A stretch of 64,000 bases of DNA, from the NCBI RefSeq assembly GCF_041146795.1, contig NC_135176.1:18983786-19047785 (forward strand). Reading direction: 5' to 3'. The notes below the pieces were generated by a model. That model was not told the origin of the DNA, searched no databases, and was given only the letters and a program-made list of their open reading frames with translations. Below, in pieces: positions 36,505 through 46,819 of this stretch. A program made the position numbers and the translations under genes. Source of the stretch: Maylandia zebra. Its lineage: Eukaryota > Chordata > Actinopteri > Cichliformes > Cichlidae. How positions within the stretch are numbered: the first letter of the stretch is position 1; each line of letters starts with the position of its first letter.

Positions 36505-36965
36505 GAATGGGTTGAAGGGAAGTTAAGAACTGTTAAGAACTGTTTCTAAGAGACAACTTACACCAGGATGCTTTTTTTCATTAAGAGGGAAAAGGGGGAG
36601 CAGAAAGAAATACTTTTCTTTCTTATTCTCATGTGTTGTAGATAGTTCAGGAAGTTAAGTCGATGAAGCAGTTTTGGCTAAGTACTGTTTAGAATACCAG
36701 AATAGGGAGGGTGGTGTAGGTTTAAGTTTATTAGATAGATTCACATATATAAACAAGACAGTGTACATCACTGTCACAACAGTGTATGTTTTCATTCAAA
36801 GGCTTTATGGTTTTTCCTATAAGGGCGGGCCGGTCTCTAGTCAAAATGCCCGGACCGATTTTTTTGACCCAGTCCAGCCCTTTATGCAGCTCATCTGCAC
36901 TCTGGAATTACCCACATCTTCCTACTCAGAAGGCAGAATTTCAGAGTTCCGAGTATAATCGAAAG
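36505..36965 (-). repeat. Inverted copy of 32405-32880
   Basis: See 32405-32880. The two segments face each other across about 3.6 kb. Confidence 0.6.
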
Positions 36966-36989
36966 CACAATGACTGCAGTTTCCTATGG

Positions 36990-37480
36990 CGTTATTTTTG
37001 TGCCACTATTCTGAGCGCACGTAAAAAATATTTTGAGCGCACGTAAAATAAGTTTGCAGGTGCAAGTGTTGCATTTTGAGGAGAAATTTATTTTGAGCGA
37101 AGAAAAGTTAAATTTGAATGAACAAAATTCATTGCTGCGTGCAAAAAATTTATTTCAGTGTTTGCTATTATCCATACACACACACAAAAGCAGCCCCTCT
37201 CGCTCAGTTTTTGCATTTGCGCTTGCTCGCAATGTGTTGCTTGCGCTCTCAACATTACTGCCCATGTGCGTTCAACTCTTTCTGTACACCGTTATATTTG
37301 TGCCACAAAACCAGCCAATCACAGACTTGGATGCAAAAAAATCTGATTGGCGGTTTTGGTCTCCAATCAGCTCAAAATGACGAAATGCAATATCTCAGAA
37401 TGCATTTCGTCCAAAACTCAAACGAGGCAGTGGCTGAGGAACACAGAGTGGCGGAGTTTGAAATATTACTCTTCATGGGT
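36990..37480. other. Unclassified repeat-like sequence
   Basis: Contains recurring GAGCGCACGTAAAA and AAATTTATTT motifs like a dispersed teleost repeat. No coding exon recognised. Confidence 0.4.
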
Positions 37481-37486
37481 CACAAA

Positions 37487-37637
37487 AGCATGTCTTCAGA
37501 TGGATTTCAACCAGCTCACTTTGAGACACCTGAACAAAGTTCGAAACTGTGAGATAATTGAACTGATCAAGTCAGTTCTTGACAAATTTATTCTCACTTT
37601 GTGTTCAGAAAACCAATGATCAACACTGAACAATGTC
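37487..37637 (-). pseudogene. Partial copy of the snoRNA host gene (exon 4 to mid-SNORD65)
   Basis: About 150 bp aligns collinearly with 49168-49318. It covers most of host exon 4, its acceptor, the intron and the 3' part of a SNORD65-like snoRNA, including the D box at 37605-37608 (TTATTCTCACTTTGTGTTCA is shared). Similarity stops before the guide segment and the C box, so the snoRNA is broken. It lies 340 bp from the 3' end of calpain copy 3, about 11.7 kb from the parent. Confidence 0.88.
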
Positions 37638-37973
37638 TAATCCTAACCCTCGGCCTAAACCTAACTATAACCAAATCGTAACCCAAACAATAAAACCCCA
37701 TTTTGACTCTCAAAAATGCCTTCAAACTTGTGGGGATGGGCATTTTGTCCCCATAAGTAAGTTTTAAGTCTGACATCATTAGCTGTTTCCGGGTCCAAAC
37801 TTTGCTTCTGGTCCACTCTGCGGCACCACTAGCAGAGATAACACAGCTCATGTCTGGCTAACAAATAGGAAATTACCCTATGGTGTCATTTGTTAAATAA
37901 ATAATTCATGTATTTTATTATCCTGAGTTAATCATATTAATCCTTCATTATGTGAAGGATTCTTTACATGATA

Positions 37974-40900
37974 TTATTCATCAGTCTTGGTGTAGACAGC
38001 GAGAGCGAAATCTGCAGTGATGTTGGGTTCTTTGGTGGATGGGATGATCACATACTCTCCAGGTTCCAGACTGTGGAGTTCAATGTGATCTCGCTCAGAC
38101 CTGTAAGTCTTTTCTGCCTTCACAGGGCTGTTCCTCTGAAAGAAATCCTGTTGCAGGCGTCGTTTTGGAGTCTGGCAGAAATATAAAGGAATATCTATAG
38201 TGAAAAACTCTCCTGAGTCTCAGTGTACATTGTTATTAAAGTTATTAAAATGCTGAATTTACTTTCGGTGCACAGTCAAAGTTTCATATATTTGTTATTG
38301 TTTGCACTTACCCCTGGTGGAATCTGTTAATTGGAAAATGGTAAGAATAACTTCATTAAACTGTTTCACAGGAACCATTTTCCATAGTAACTTTAATGAA
38401 TGTGAAATCAGCGAAGACATTTTTTCATTATTATTGTCTTACTAACTCAGCTGCTCAATTAGGTAAGTACTCATGTCTTCATAACAGGGTGATACAATTA
38501 TTTTAAAGATTTGGTTTCTTGTCCTTCAGTATTCAGTTGCAGTATTTAACAATTATTTAAATTAAAGGAAGCACATTGAGAATGAATACCTTATAGATGG
38601 TAAGTCTAGTTCGGTGGAGGCGTATCTCATTGCGATTTCCCTGATGAGGTTTCTGCATCAGGGAGAGCATGATGTTTTTGTCTCCCGGCTCCTTCTTGTC
38701 TATAACAGTCACTTGAATGCGATACTGAGGGTTTGTTGCAAAGGTGGCTACAGAGAGGAAACAGTTTATTTGTTAGTTACAGGTTTTAGAAATTTATGGT
38801 GGGTTTTGTGTTTGCACAGATAAAATAAATATGTAATAACTATATTATTATTTTAGTGATAGTTAAAGTTTAGATAGGAGTGAACTTGTCTTACAGTGTT
38901 TCACATTGCCACCTGCAGATTTCCCTGCTACCCAGCTGCCATCGTAAATCATGCAATTCCACTGACATTTTAAGTCTCCATCAAGAAAGTTAGGGGTCTC
39001 ACAGCAGATGGATACGTAAGCAAAATAGGAACAGAAGTCCTCCATTTGCATCCTGGCAGACAGATGAGCAGATAGAGATTTAATATATATATATATATAT
39101 ACATAAAATATCAACCAATAAATAATAAGATGTAAACTCTTTGGTAATGCATCAAAATGATCATATGATTTTTTGTTTTTGAGTTTTTAAAAGCTTTTTT
39201 AAAATATTGAGAGTAATCAGTGTGCAAAATTTAGAATTTACCAGAACTCTCCGTCGTCATGGTTGAAACACTTTTTTCGAACTTCTGGACTTACTTTGTC
39301 CCACAAATCTGACCTGAGAACACGAAACAAATAAGTTAATGACAGACTTTAATGCTGCAAAACAGATATATTTTATATACTATATATATATATATACTAC
39401 ACATACAGCATTTCTGTTCTTGAGGTCGATAGATATTTTGCACTGTGCTGAAAACTCCCCTTCAATATGTGAGAGTGTTTGTCACTGTTTTTAATTTGGC
39501 TGGAAGTTCATAAGTTGTTCTTCTTTATATTAGAAAGCATCCTGTGATCATCCACCGCTATTGTTCTCTGTGGATGTCTGGCCATTTTCATTTTGCACAG
39601 CATACCTATGTTTTCTCTCTCTCTCTTTTGTTGACCACTTATTGTTCCAGCTATACTGTTTATCTTATGTTTAGAAATTCTTGAACTGCCTGTTGTAGGT
39701 TTGCATACACAGCTTCTGATTAAATTATAATTACTATTTTTTTTTTCAGTTTTATGTCTGTCTATTTATCATAACACTGTGAGTTGATTATGTGTAGGTG
39801 CAACGCTAGTACAAATTGTGTCATTGTCAGCGATATATGGACGTTGTTTGTTGTTTAATTAAGTCAAGTACTTGTCGCTCCATTTTCCGTTCCACTCCTG
39901 TTGGCCCCATGGGTTCATGACTCGCACCAGTCGTACTTTGGAGCCGTTTAATTCCACCTTCAGATGAAATAATGAAGTGAAGACATCAGGTATTGGAAAT
40001 GCTTCAGTAATGGTATCACATTATCACATTCATTGATACTATCAAAATTTTTGCAATTAAGTTTTCTTGGCTCTTGTTTTCACTCTTTTCCTATGCTGAA
40101 TGCAAATTTCTAGCTCCTTGGTTTACCTTAGTGACACCTGTGATGGAATAGGCATGGCCATTCACCAATCCAGTGTCAGAGACCAAAGCACCCTGAAAAA
40201 GACAGAACAAGGGTTGTTTTTTTTTAATCTATTGTTATTGATTTTTGTTGGGGTTTTTTTGTTTGTCTGTTTTTTACCTCTTCGTGGTAAGTCCAACAAC
40301 AAATCAGTGATTGGCACCTAGTTGCTCTGTTTAATGTGAGCCAAAGATCACCATGGCCAGCTGAGTTCATCTCCTTCAGGTTGTAAGTCTGGTTTACACC
40401 TCCAGTGAAATCTTTGCAGGCCTCTGATGGAAACCCAGCATGCATGTCTGCATACGAGCCACAAACTCTGAAGGAGGCACCCAGAAGGAGAAACATTTTT
40501 AAATCAATGACATTCATATCAGAAATGTGACCTTCTAAACTGATTTACATGAAAGTGTGAGAGATGATTATTTACTTGGCATATGCCTTCTCCAGCAGAG
40601 GAGCCCAGAACTCATTTCCACATTTCGAGGACACAAACAGTAACTGCTTTTTGATCGTTGGCAGATTGTCATCAATGACAACATCTACCCACTTTCCAAA
40701 CCTCCAGAACTGAAACAGAGAGGACAGCTAAGAATCAATCAGAGGTGGCAAAAGTACCGAGATTCTGTACTTTGATCTAGATTAGATTTCTGTACTAGGA
40801 GTAAAGATACTAGTGTTAAAAAATACTCCAGTAAAGGTTGATGTACTGACTCCACTTCTTCACTTTCTTTTTAAAAGTAATAAAGTAAGAAAGTAAAATG

Positions 40901-42866
40901 TAGCTCTTTGGAGGACATTTCTAGGATAAGCTGAACATCAGCAGAGAAACAGAAGGAAAATACAAACACCTACATTTTTTGTTGCCTAGATTGTAGGCGT
41001 GACTTTGCCTCTAAACAGAAAATAAGTCGGCAAGAGGTTAAAGTGAGATTCAGCATGTAGGGCAGGGGTGGGCAACTCCCGGCCTCAAGGGCCGGTGTCC
41101 CTGCAGGTTTTAGATGAATCCTTGAACCAACACAGCTGATTTAAATGGCTAAATTAGCTCCTGCAGTTCTCCAGAGGCCTGGTAACGAACTAATCATGTG
41201 ATTCAGGTGTGTTGACCCACCTGCAGATCTAAAACCTGCAGGACACCGGCCCTCAGGGCCTGGAATTGCCCACCCCTGATGTAGGGCCTAAAATCAGTTT
41301 TAATGGCTCAGAGTGGAGAAAAGAATCACAACTCACAATAATTTCTATTAAGAGCTCCATTCAGTGATAGTTCAGGCTGTGGTGATTTGATCATCATCCA
41401 TCCATGACAGTAAAGCAAACTAACCTGTTTATCCTGCACTGACCTGCAAAGTTTTTTCAAGCCACCTTTGAATAACACAGCAAATCTGCCTCAGCTTGTT
41501 TTTCAGCAGGTTTCACAGCATAAAAAAACACTGTTCCCCTTGTACTGGGGAAAGGGATTATCTTTCATGTGTTACTGTTTAAGCTCAAATCAGTTTGATG
41601 TTTGAATGGTAAATGGCCTTTATTTGTATAGCGCTTTACTAGTCTCTAAGGACTCCAAAGTGCTTTACACATTCAGTCATCCACCCATTCACACACAGGT
41701 GATGGCAAGCTACATTGTAGCCACAGCTGCCCTGGGCGCACTGACAGAGGCGAGGCTGCCGGACACTGGCGCCACCAGGCCCTCTGACCACCACCAGTAG
41801 GCAACGGGTGAAGTCTCTTGCCCAAGGACACAATGACCAAGACTGTCGGAGCCGGGGCTCGAACTGGCAACCTTCCACTTATAAGATGAACGGCCAACTC
41901 TTGAGCCACAATCACCAAGACTTGCAGTGACGTGAAACAATTACTCACCTCAAATATGTTAAAACAAAAGTAGCGAGGCTGTTTGGAAACTGTATGGAGT
42001 AGAAAGTATAGATATTTGTTTAAAAAGTAAAAAGTTGTCAGAAAAAGAAATACTCAAGTAAAGTACTGATACCTAAAAATTCTAAGTACAGTAATAAAGT
42101 ATTTGTACTTCGTTACTCACCACCTCTGAAATAATTAACCACAATGTGTTGTGTTTCTGTTTTGTGACAGTATTCTTTAGACACATTTATTAATCCTTTG
42201 TTACCCTGAAGTGAAATATTCCTGCATAGTTCTCAAAGGACTGGTCCATTGGCACAACTTGTGCCATCAGATTTTCTTGGAAGGTCAGCGCAGATATTGC
42301 AGACAAAAACCAGCAGTTACCTGTTAAAAGGAGGAAACTAATAGTTCTCCCAAGATGTGGAACATACTTGTCATTGTCATTAGCTATAGGCAAGAAAGTT
42401 TTGCTTACCCACGTCGCCTTGTCCAAAGTCAAATCGTGACATACCATCTTTACTGAAAGCAGGCTGATCCTTCTTTCCTTGTTTTCTCAATAAATCCTTG
42501 AAAAGACAGTGGAGAAAAATATGCTGACAATCATGTAAAAAGAATCTGTTTTCCTACTGTACAGAAACGCTAACTAACAATCCATCAGATTTCGAAGTGA
42601 AAGAAAAATAAATATAATTAAAATGATTTTACTGCTGGTCGAAGCCATTTCACTTCACTCTCCTGTGAGGAACTCATATCAGGCAGGTCACCCAAAGAAA
42701 GACCGTTTGGTGGGAACTCATTGTCCACAAACAGTTCTCCTTTCCGGAGGCAGTCAGCTTTTATCTGAGCGAAGTCCTGATTTTTGAACTTGGCAGGGTT
42801 GGAGGGGCTTCCCTCGCTGCCATCCTGGTAATGCAAGTTGACGAGACAAGTTTCAGATTTAGCCAT
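37974..42866 (-). CDS. Calpain-type cysteine protease without EF-hand domain, copy 3
   Basis: Twelve exons: 42633-42866, 42409-42496, 42205-42320, 40576-40709, 40278-40467, 40127-40192, 39872-39957, 39242-39313, 38895-39052, 38590-38747, 38312-38323 and 37974-38171. They join in frame to 503 aa with standard splice borders. Exon sizes equal copy 1 except exons 5 (+6 nt) and 6 (+3 nt). Active-site segments are [12 protein letters not shown] (Gln, Cys), NGHAYSITG (His, with the canonical Gly before it) and VMNPWG (Asn). The C2-like domain III ends VYTKTDE and then stops; no EF-hand exons are joined. Intron 3 is swollen to 1.5 kb by a hAT with two nested elements. Intact exons and triad suggest a working protease; no promoter was identified. 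Confidence 0.88.
41063..41278. mobile_element. 216-bp hAT-type MITE with perfect target duplication
   Basis: Ends CAGGGGTGGGCAA / TTGCCCACCCCTG. ATGTAGGG is present on both sides (41055-41062 and 41279-41286). The arms also share the CCTGCAGGTTTTAGAT region in inverted form. Young insertion nested in the older hAT. Confidence 0.93.
41605..41926 (-). mobile_element. tRNA-derived SINE
   Basis: Reverse-strand copy of the SINE family seen at 14431, with the tail AAGCGCTATACAAATA at the left and a tRNA-like head with the B-box near 41870. Confidence 0.78.
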
Positions 42867-43379
42867 GATGATGATCAAAGTCTTCCGACAGATTCTGGTG
42901 CAAGGAAAATAATAATAATTCAGAGACACCTAACTCCGTGTGAGAGCTATCATTGAAAGGAACAGAGATTATTACCTGTGCACGGTGACAACCAACTGAT
43001 CCCTCCTTGAAATTGCAAGATGTGACATGTGCAGCACACACCCTCTTTTATATATTGACAATGTAATACATAAGACTGGAGTCCCAACCCTAAACATGTA
43101 GATTGGATATAATGTAAAAAAAAAAAAAAGATAGAAAGGCCTCACTCTGAGCCTGCTGTTTTGTCAGATTTGATGAATTTCCACAAATCTATGTGGCAGA
43201 CATGTTAAAGACCAGTTAGCTGATGCCCTTGGCCCTCTCGCTAGCCATCTCTCGCCCACTGTAAGAAACCTCGGAGTGTTCCTGGATGGCTCTTTTAAAC
43301 TTGAGAAACAGGTGTCCACTGTGGTAAAAAACAGCTTTTACCAGTTGCGTCAGATTTCCAAAGCAAAGCCATTGGACTA

Positions 43380-44943
43380 CAGGGAGTGCAGAATTATTAG
43401 GCAAGTTGTATTTTTGAGGAATAACTTTATTATTGAACAACAACCATGTTCTCAATGAACCCCAAAAAACTCATTAATATCAAAGCTGAATGTTTTTGGA
43501 AGTAGTTTTTAGTTTGTTTTTAGTTTTAGCTATGTTAGGGGGATATCTGTGTGTGCAGGTGACTATTACTGTGCATAATTATTAGGCAACTTAACAAAAA
43601 ACAAATATATACCCATTTCAATTATTTATTTTTACCAGTGAAACCAATATAACATGTCCACATTCACAAATATACATTTCTGACATTCAAAAACAAAACA
43701 AAAACAAATCAGCGACCAATATAGCCACCTTTCTTTGCAAGGACACTCAAAAGCCTGCCATCCATGGATTCTGTCAGTGTTTTGATCTGTTCACCATCAA
43801 CATTGCGTGCAGCAGCAACCACAGCCTCCCAGACACTGTTCAGAGAGGTGTACTGCTTTCCCTCCTTGTAAATCTCACATTTGATGATGGACCACAGGTT
43901 CTCAATGGGGTTCAGATCAGGTGAACAAGGAGGCCATGTCATTAGTTTTTCTTCTTTTATACCCTTTCTTGCCAGCCACGCTGTGGAGTACTTGGACGCG
44001 TGTGATGGAGCATTGTCCTGCATGAAAATCATGTTTTTCTTGAAGGATGCAGACTTCTTCCTGTACCACTGCTTGAAGAAGGTGTCTTCCAGAAACTGGC
44101 AGTAGGACTGGGAGTTGAGCTTGACTCCATCCTCAACCCGAAAAGGCCCCACAAGCTCATCTTTGATGATACCAGCCCAAACCAGTACTCCACCTCCACC
44201 TTGCTGGCGTCTGAGTCGGACTGGAGCTCTCTGCCCTTTACCAATCCAGCCACGGGCCCATCCATCTGGCCCATCAAGACTCACTCTCATTTCATCAGTC
44301 CATAAAACCTTAGAAAAACCAGTCTTGAGATATTTCTTGGCCCAGTCTTGACGTTTCAGCTTGTGTGTCTTGTTCAGTGGTGGTCGTCTTTCAGCCTTTC
44401 TTACCTTGGCCATGTCTCTGAGTATTGCACACCTTGTGCTATTGGGCACTCCAGTGATGTTGCAGCTCTGAAATATGGCCAAACTGGTGGCAAGTGGCAT
44501 CTTGGCAGCTGCACGCTTGACTTTTCTCAGTTCATGGGCAGTTATTTTGCGCCTTGGTTTTTCCACACGCTTCTTGCGACCCTGTTGACTATTTTGAATG
44601 AAACGCTTGATTGTTCGATGATCACGCTTCAGAAGCTTTGCAATTTTGAGACTGCTGCATCCCTCTGCAAGATATCTCACTATTTTTGACTTTTCTGTGC
44701 CTGTCAAGTCCTTCTTTTGACCCATTTTGCCAAAGGAAAGGACGTTGCCTAATAATTATGCACACCTGATATAGGGTGTTGATGTCATTAGACCACACCC
44801 CTTCTCATTACAGAGATGCACATCACCTAATATGCTTAATTGGTAGTAGACTTTCGAGCCTATACAGCTTGGAGTAAGACAACATGCATGAAGAGGATGA
44901 TGTGGACAAAATACTCATTTGCCTAATAATTCTGCACTCCCTG
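43380..44943 (-). mobile_element. Complete Tc1/mariner transposon
   Basis: Ends CAGGGAGTGCAGAATTATTA / TAATAATTCTGCACTCCCTG, with TA at each flank (43378-43379, 44944-44945). Each end has an outer and an inner repeat unit: GTGCATAATTATTAGGCAAC at 43571-43590 and its inverse at 44743-44762. This is an IR/DR layout as in Sleeping Beauty-type elements. It contains one uninterrupted transposase gene. Confidence 0.95.
43709..44725 (-). CDS. Tc1/mariner transposase (DD37E spacing)
   Basis: 338 aa without interruption. The N-terminal paired-like helix-turn-helix DNA-binding region (about 1-110) includes LAEGCSSLKIAKLLKRDHRT. The catalytic acidic residues are in KVLWTDEMRVS, MIFMQDNAPSH and SPDLNPIENLW; 37 residues separate the second D from the E. 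Tc1 proper has 34, so this belongs with the DD37E group. Length and motifs match full-length Tc1/mariner transposases, which cut and paste the element at TA sites. Lying within intact ends, it looks capable of being autonomous; activity is not shown. Confidence 0.95.
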   Translation of the reverse strand: MGQKKDLTGTEKSKIVRYLAEGCSSLKIAKLLKRDHRTIKRFIQNSQQGRKKRVEKPRRKITAHELRKVKRAAAKMPLATSLAIFQSCNITGVPNSTRCAILRDMAKVRKAERRPPLNKTHKLKRQDWAKKYLKTGFSKVLWTDEMRVSLDGPDGWARGWIGKGQRAPVRLRRQQGGGGVLVWAGIIKDELVGPFRVEDGVKLNSQSYCQFLEDTFFKQWYRKKSASFKKNMIFMQDNAPSHASKYSTAWLARKGIKEEKLMTWPPCSPDLNPIENLWSIIKCEIYKEGKQYTSLNSVWEAVVAAARNVDGEQIKTLTESMDGRLLSVLAKKGGYIGR

Positions 44944-45732
44944 TATAGTAACTCCCTCTACTCGGGCCTCCAACACTCTTCTCTTTGCCGGCTTCAGTTA
45001 ATTCAAAATGCAGCTGCGCGTCTTTTAACAGGTACGAGAATCCATGAACACATAACTCCAATTTTAGCCAAATTACATTGGCTCCCTGTTAAATATCGCA
45101 TAGATTTTAAAATTATTTTGTTCACTTTTAATATTCTGAATAATTTAGCGCCCACCTATCTCTCTGAACTACTCCACTTATACAATCCCAACAGAGCACT
45201 TAGATCGTCCAACCACAGGCTCCTAGCACAACCTAGGTCTCGAATGAAGTCGAGAGGTGACCGGGCCTTTGCATCCGTGGCACCCAGACTCTGGAATAAC
45301 CTCCCTGTCCATATTCGTACTGCCGAGTCTATCCAGTCTTTTAAATCACATCTTAAAACTTATTTTTTTACTTTGGCTTTTGATTCTGTCTAGTTGGCTG
45401 GTCTAGCTTGTTGTGTTGTTACCTATTGTTTGCTGTCCTCTTTTATTGTTTTTTTTTATTGTATCATGCTTTTACTGACTGTGAAGCACTATGGTCAACA
45501 CTGTTGTTTTAATATGTGCTATATAAATAAATTTTGATTTGATTTGATTTAAAGAATATACATGATCACTTGCTTTTATCTCACCCTGTTCCTGAGCATA
45601 CTCCTCTGTCATACTAATGCTCTGCATGGTCTATCCCTGTGGTGTTCCCGTTTCCTTTTGTGTCATAGCTCCTTATTCAACAAACTTAGACAATGTTTCC
45701 ACTATTCCTCCTAAACTTCTGAGTTTTTCTCC

Positions 45733-45796
45733 AACTATTAAACAAGGTATTTAATTTATCTACCGGTAGATAAATTAAATACCTTGTTTAATAGTT
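45733..45796. repeat. Perfect 64-bp palindrome (32-bp arms, no spacer)
   Basis: AACTATTAAACAAGGTATTT... reads identically on both strands around the centre TACC|GGTA at 45764/45765. Confidence 0.97.
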
Positions 45797-45832
45797 GATT
45801 CGACATAGTGAAGGCCTTCACTATGTTGAATC
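45797..45832. repeat. Second palindrome abutting the first (18-bp arms, one mismatch)
   Basis: GATTCGACATAGTGAAGG is followed directly by its reverse complement with a single C/T difference. It begins on the base after the 64-bp palindrome. Confidence 0.95.
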
Positions 45833-45929
45833 ATGTTTCTGCAGCAGAGGCAATAAGATACACGTGCATTGCCTCTTTTTATTTACACCATCAGACAATA
45901 TTGGTGACTTTTGTTCAACGCTCATCTGA

Positions 45930-46800
45930 AAAGAATGTGAGGTGTAGTGATGGGTCCAGCAACACTAACGCACAGGCGCATATATCAAGCTCACAGAGTG
46001 AAACCTGTATCGGTGCGTGTGTCGCTTTAAGAAAAAGTCACGTGATCGATACAGCTGCTGTATCGCTCATTTCCAACGCGCCAAACTGTGTTTAAAAGGT
46101 ACCGAATCCGCATCCGCCAACGGAATGAGTCACCAAAACAACAACACGAAATTACTCTCGCAAAGATTAAAAAAAAAACAACAACAAACAAATAAAAAAA
46201 AATTACACATCTCTCCATAACAAAATGGAGCCCGAAAGAAAAAGAAATGTTTCTGCTGTGTGGGATCATTTTGATCTTTTAACTGCAAATAGTTTGTCTG
46301 TCTTTGTTTCAGTGTAATCCATCAGCGATGAGACTTGCAGTGTAAATTATTTATTTCATTTTATGCAGGTTAAATGTCGTATCTGTTCTGCATTTCTTAC
46401 ACAAACATAAACACCTCAGTGTTTAGGCATTACAGAGCCAAACATGAAAATGAGGAGACAAACACACCGAGAATGAACACAGGTAAACCTATATAGACAC
46501 TGAACAGCTTTATCATCTTTTTTTTTTTTGTATTAATGTGTGTTATTATTTTGAAAACAAGCATCTAGGAAGACCGTTCTGGATCAGGCAGTCCTGAATT
46601 GTATTATAGAGGACTGCCAACCTCTTAGTATTGAGGAGAGTGTCAAAGAGAAACATTCCAAGATCAGAGGATCCTTTAACGTACTGGGGGAATAGGATGA
46701 CCTTTTCCACCTGGCTTTACATTTTTTGTGTACCCCAGCTTCATCTATGCCTGTCAGTTTTCCAAAACTGGGGAAATGGTGTCAAACCCCCCCCCCCCCA
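45930..46800 (+). mobile_element. Decayed hAT transposase gene with BED-finger exon
   Basis: 46225-46290 reads MEPERKRNVSAVWDHF. After a gap, 46370-46490 has a BED-type zinc-finger pattern (VKCRICSAF...HENEETNTP). 46565-46665 resembles the following hAT segment (KTVLDQAVLNCIIEDCQPLS). Not in one open frame. The termini were not located. Confidence 0.6.
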
Positions 46801-46819
46801 AAAAAAACACGCAATAAAC

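Larger units (their letters stand above)
40740..42128. mobile_element. Non-autonomous hAT in calpain copy 3 intron 3
   Basis: Ends CAGAGGTGGCAAAAGTACC and (reverse strand) CAGAGGTGGTGAGTAACGAA. The flanking 8-mers match only partly, so the insertion is older. It contains a MITE (41063-41278) and a SINE (41605-41926). Confidence 0.75.
43150..45552 (+). mobile_element. L2-like LINE 3' end, split by a Tc1/mariner insertion
   Basis: 43210-43379 encodes the end of a reverse-transcriptase region (SHLSPTVRNLGVFLDGSFKL, VVKNSFYQLRQISKAKPLDY). 44946-45393 continues with CRLQLIQNAAARLLTGTRIH, LHWLPVKYRIDFKIILF and PRLWNNLPVHIRTAESIQSF, the usual C-terminus of L2/CR1-clade ORF2. Removing the insertion with one TA copy leaves LDY-SNSLYSG in frame. 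The tail ends in TTTTGATTTGATTTGATTT repeats. The 5' part of the element is absent. Confidence 0.85.

Noticed and set aside
37630-37700. Interstitial telomeric repeat
   Set aside because: Only a short, irregular series of CCTAACC-like motifs; fits a common dispersed repeat and not a TTAGGG array.
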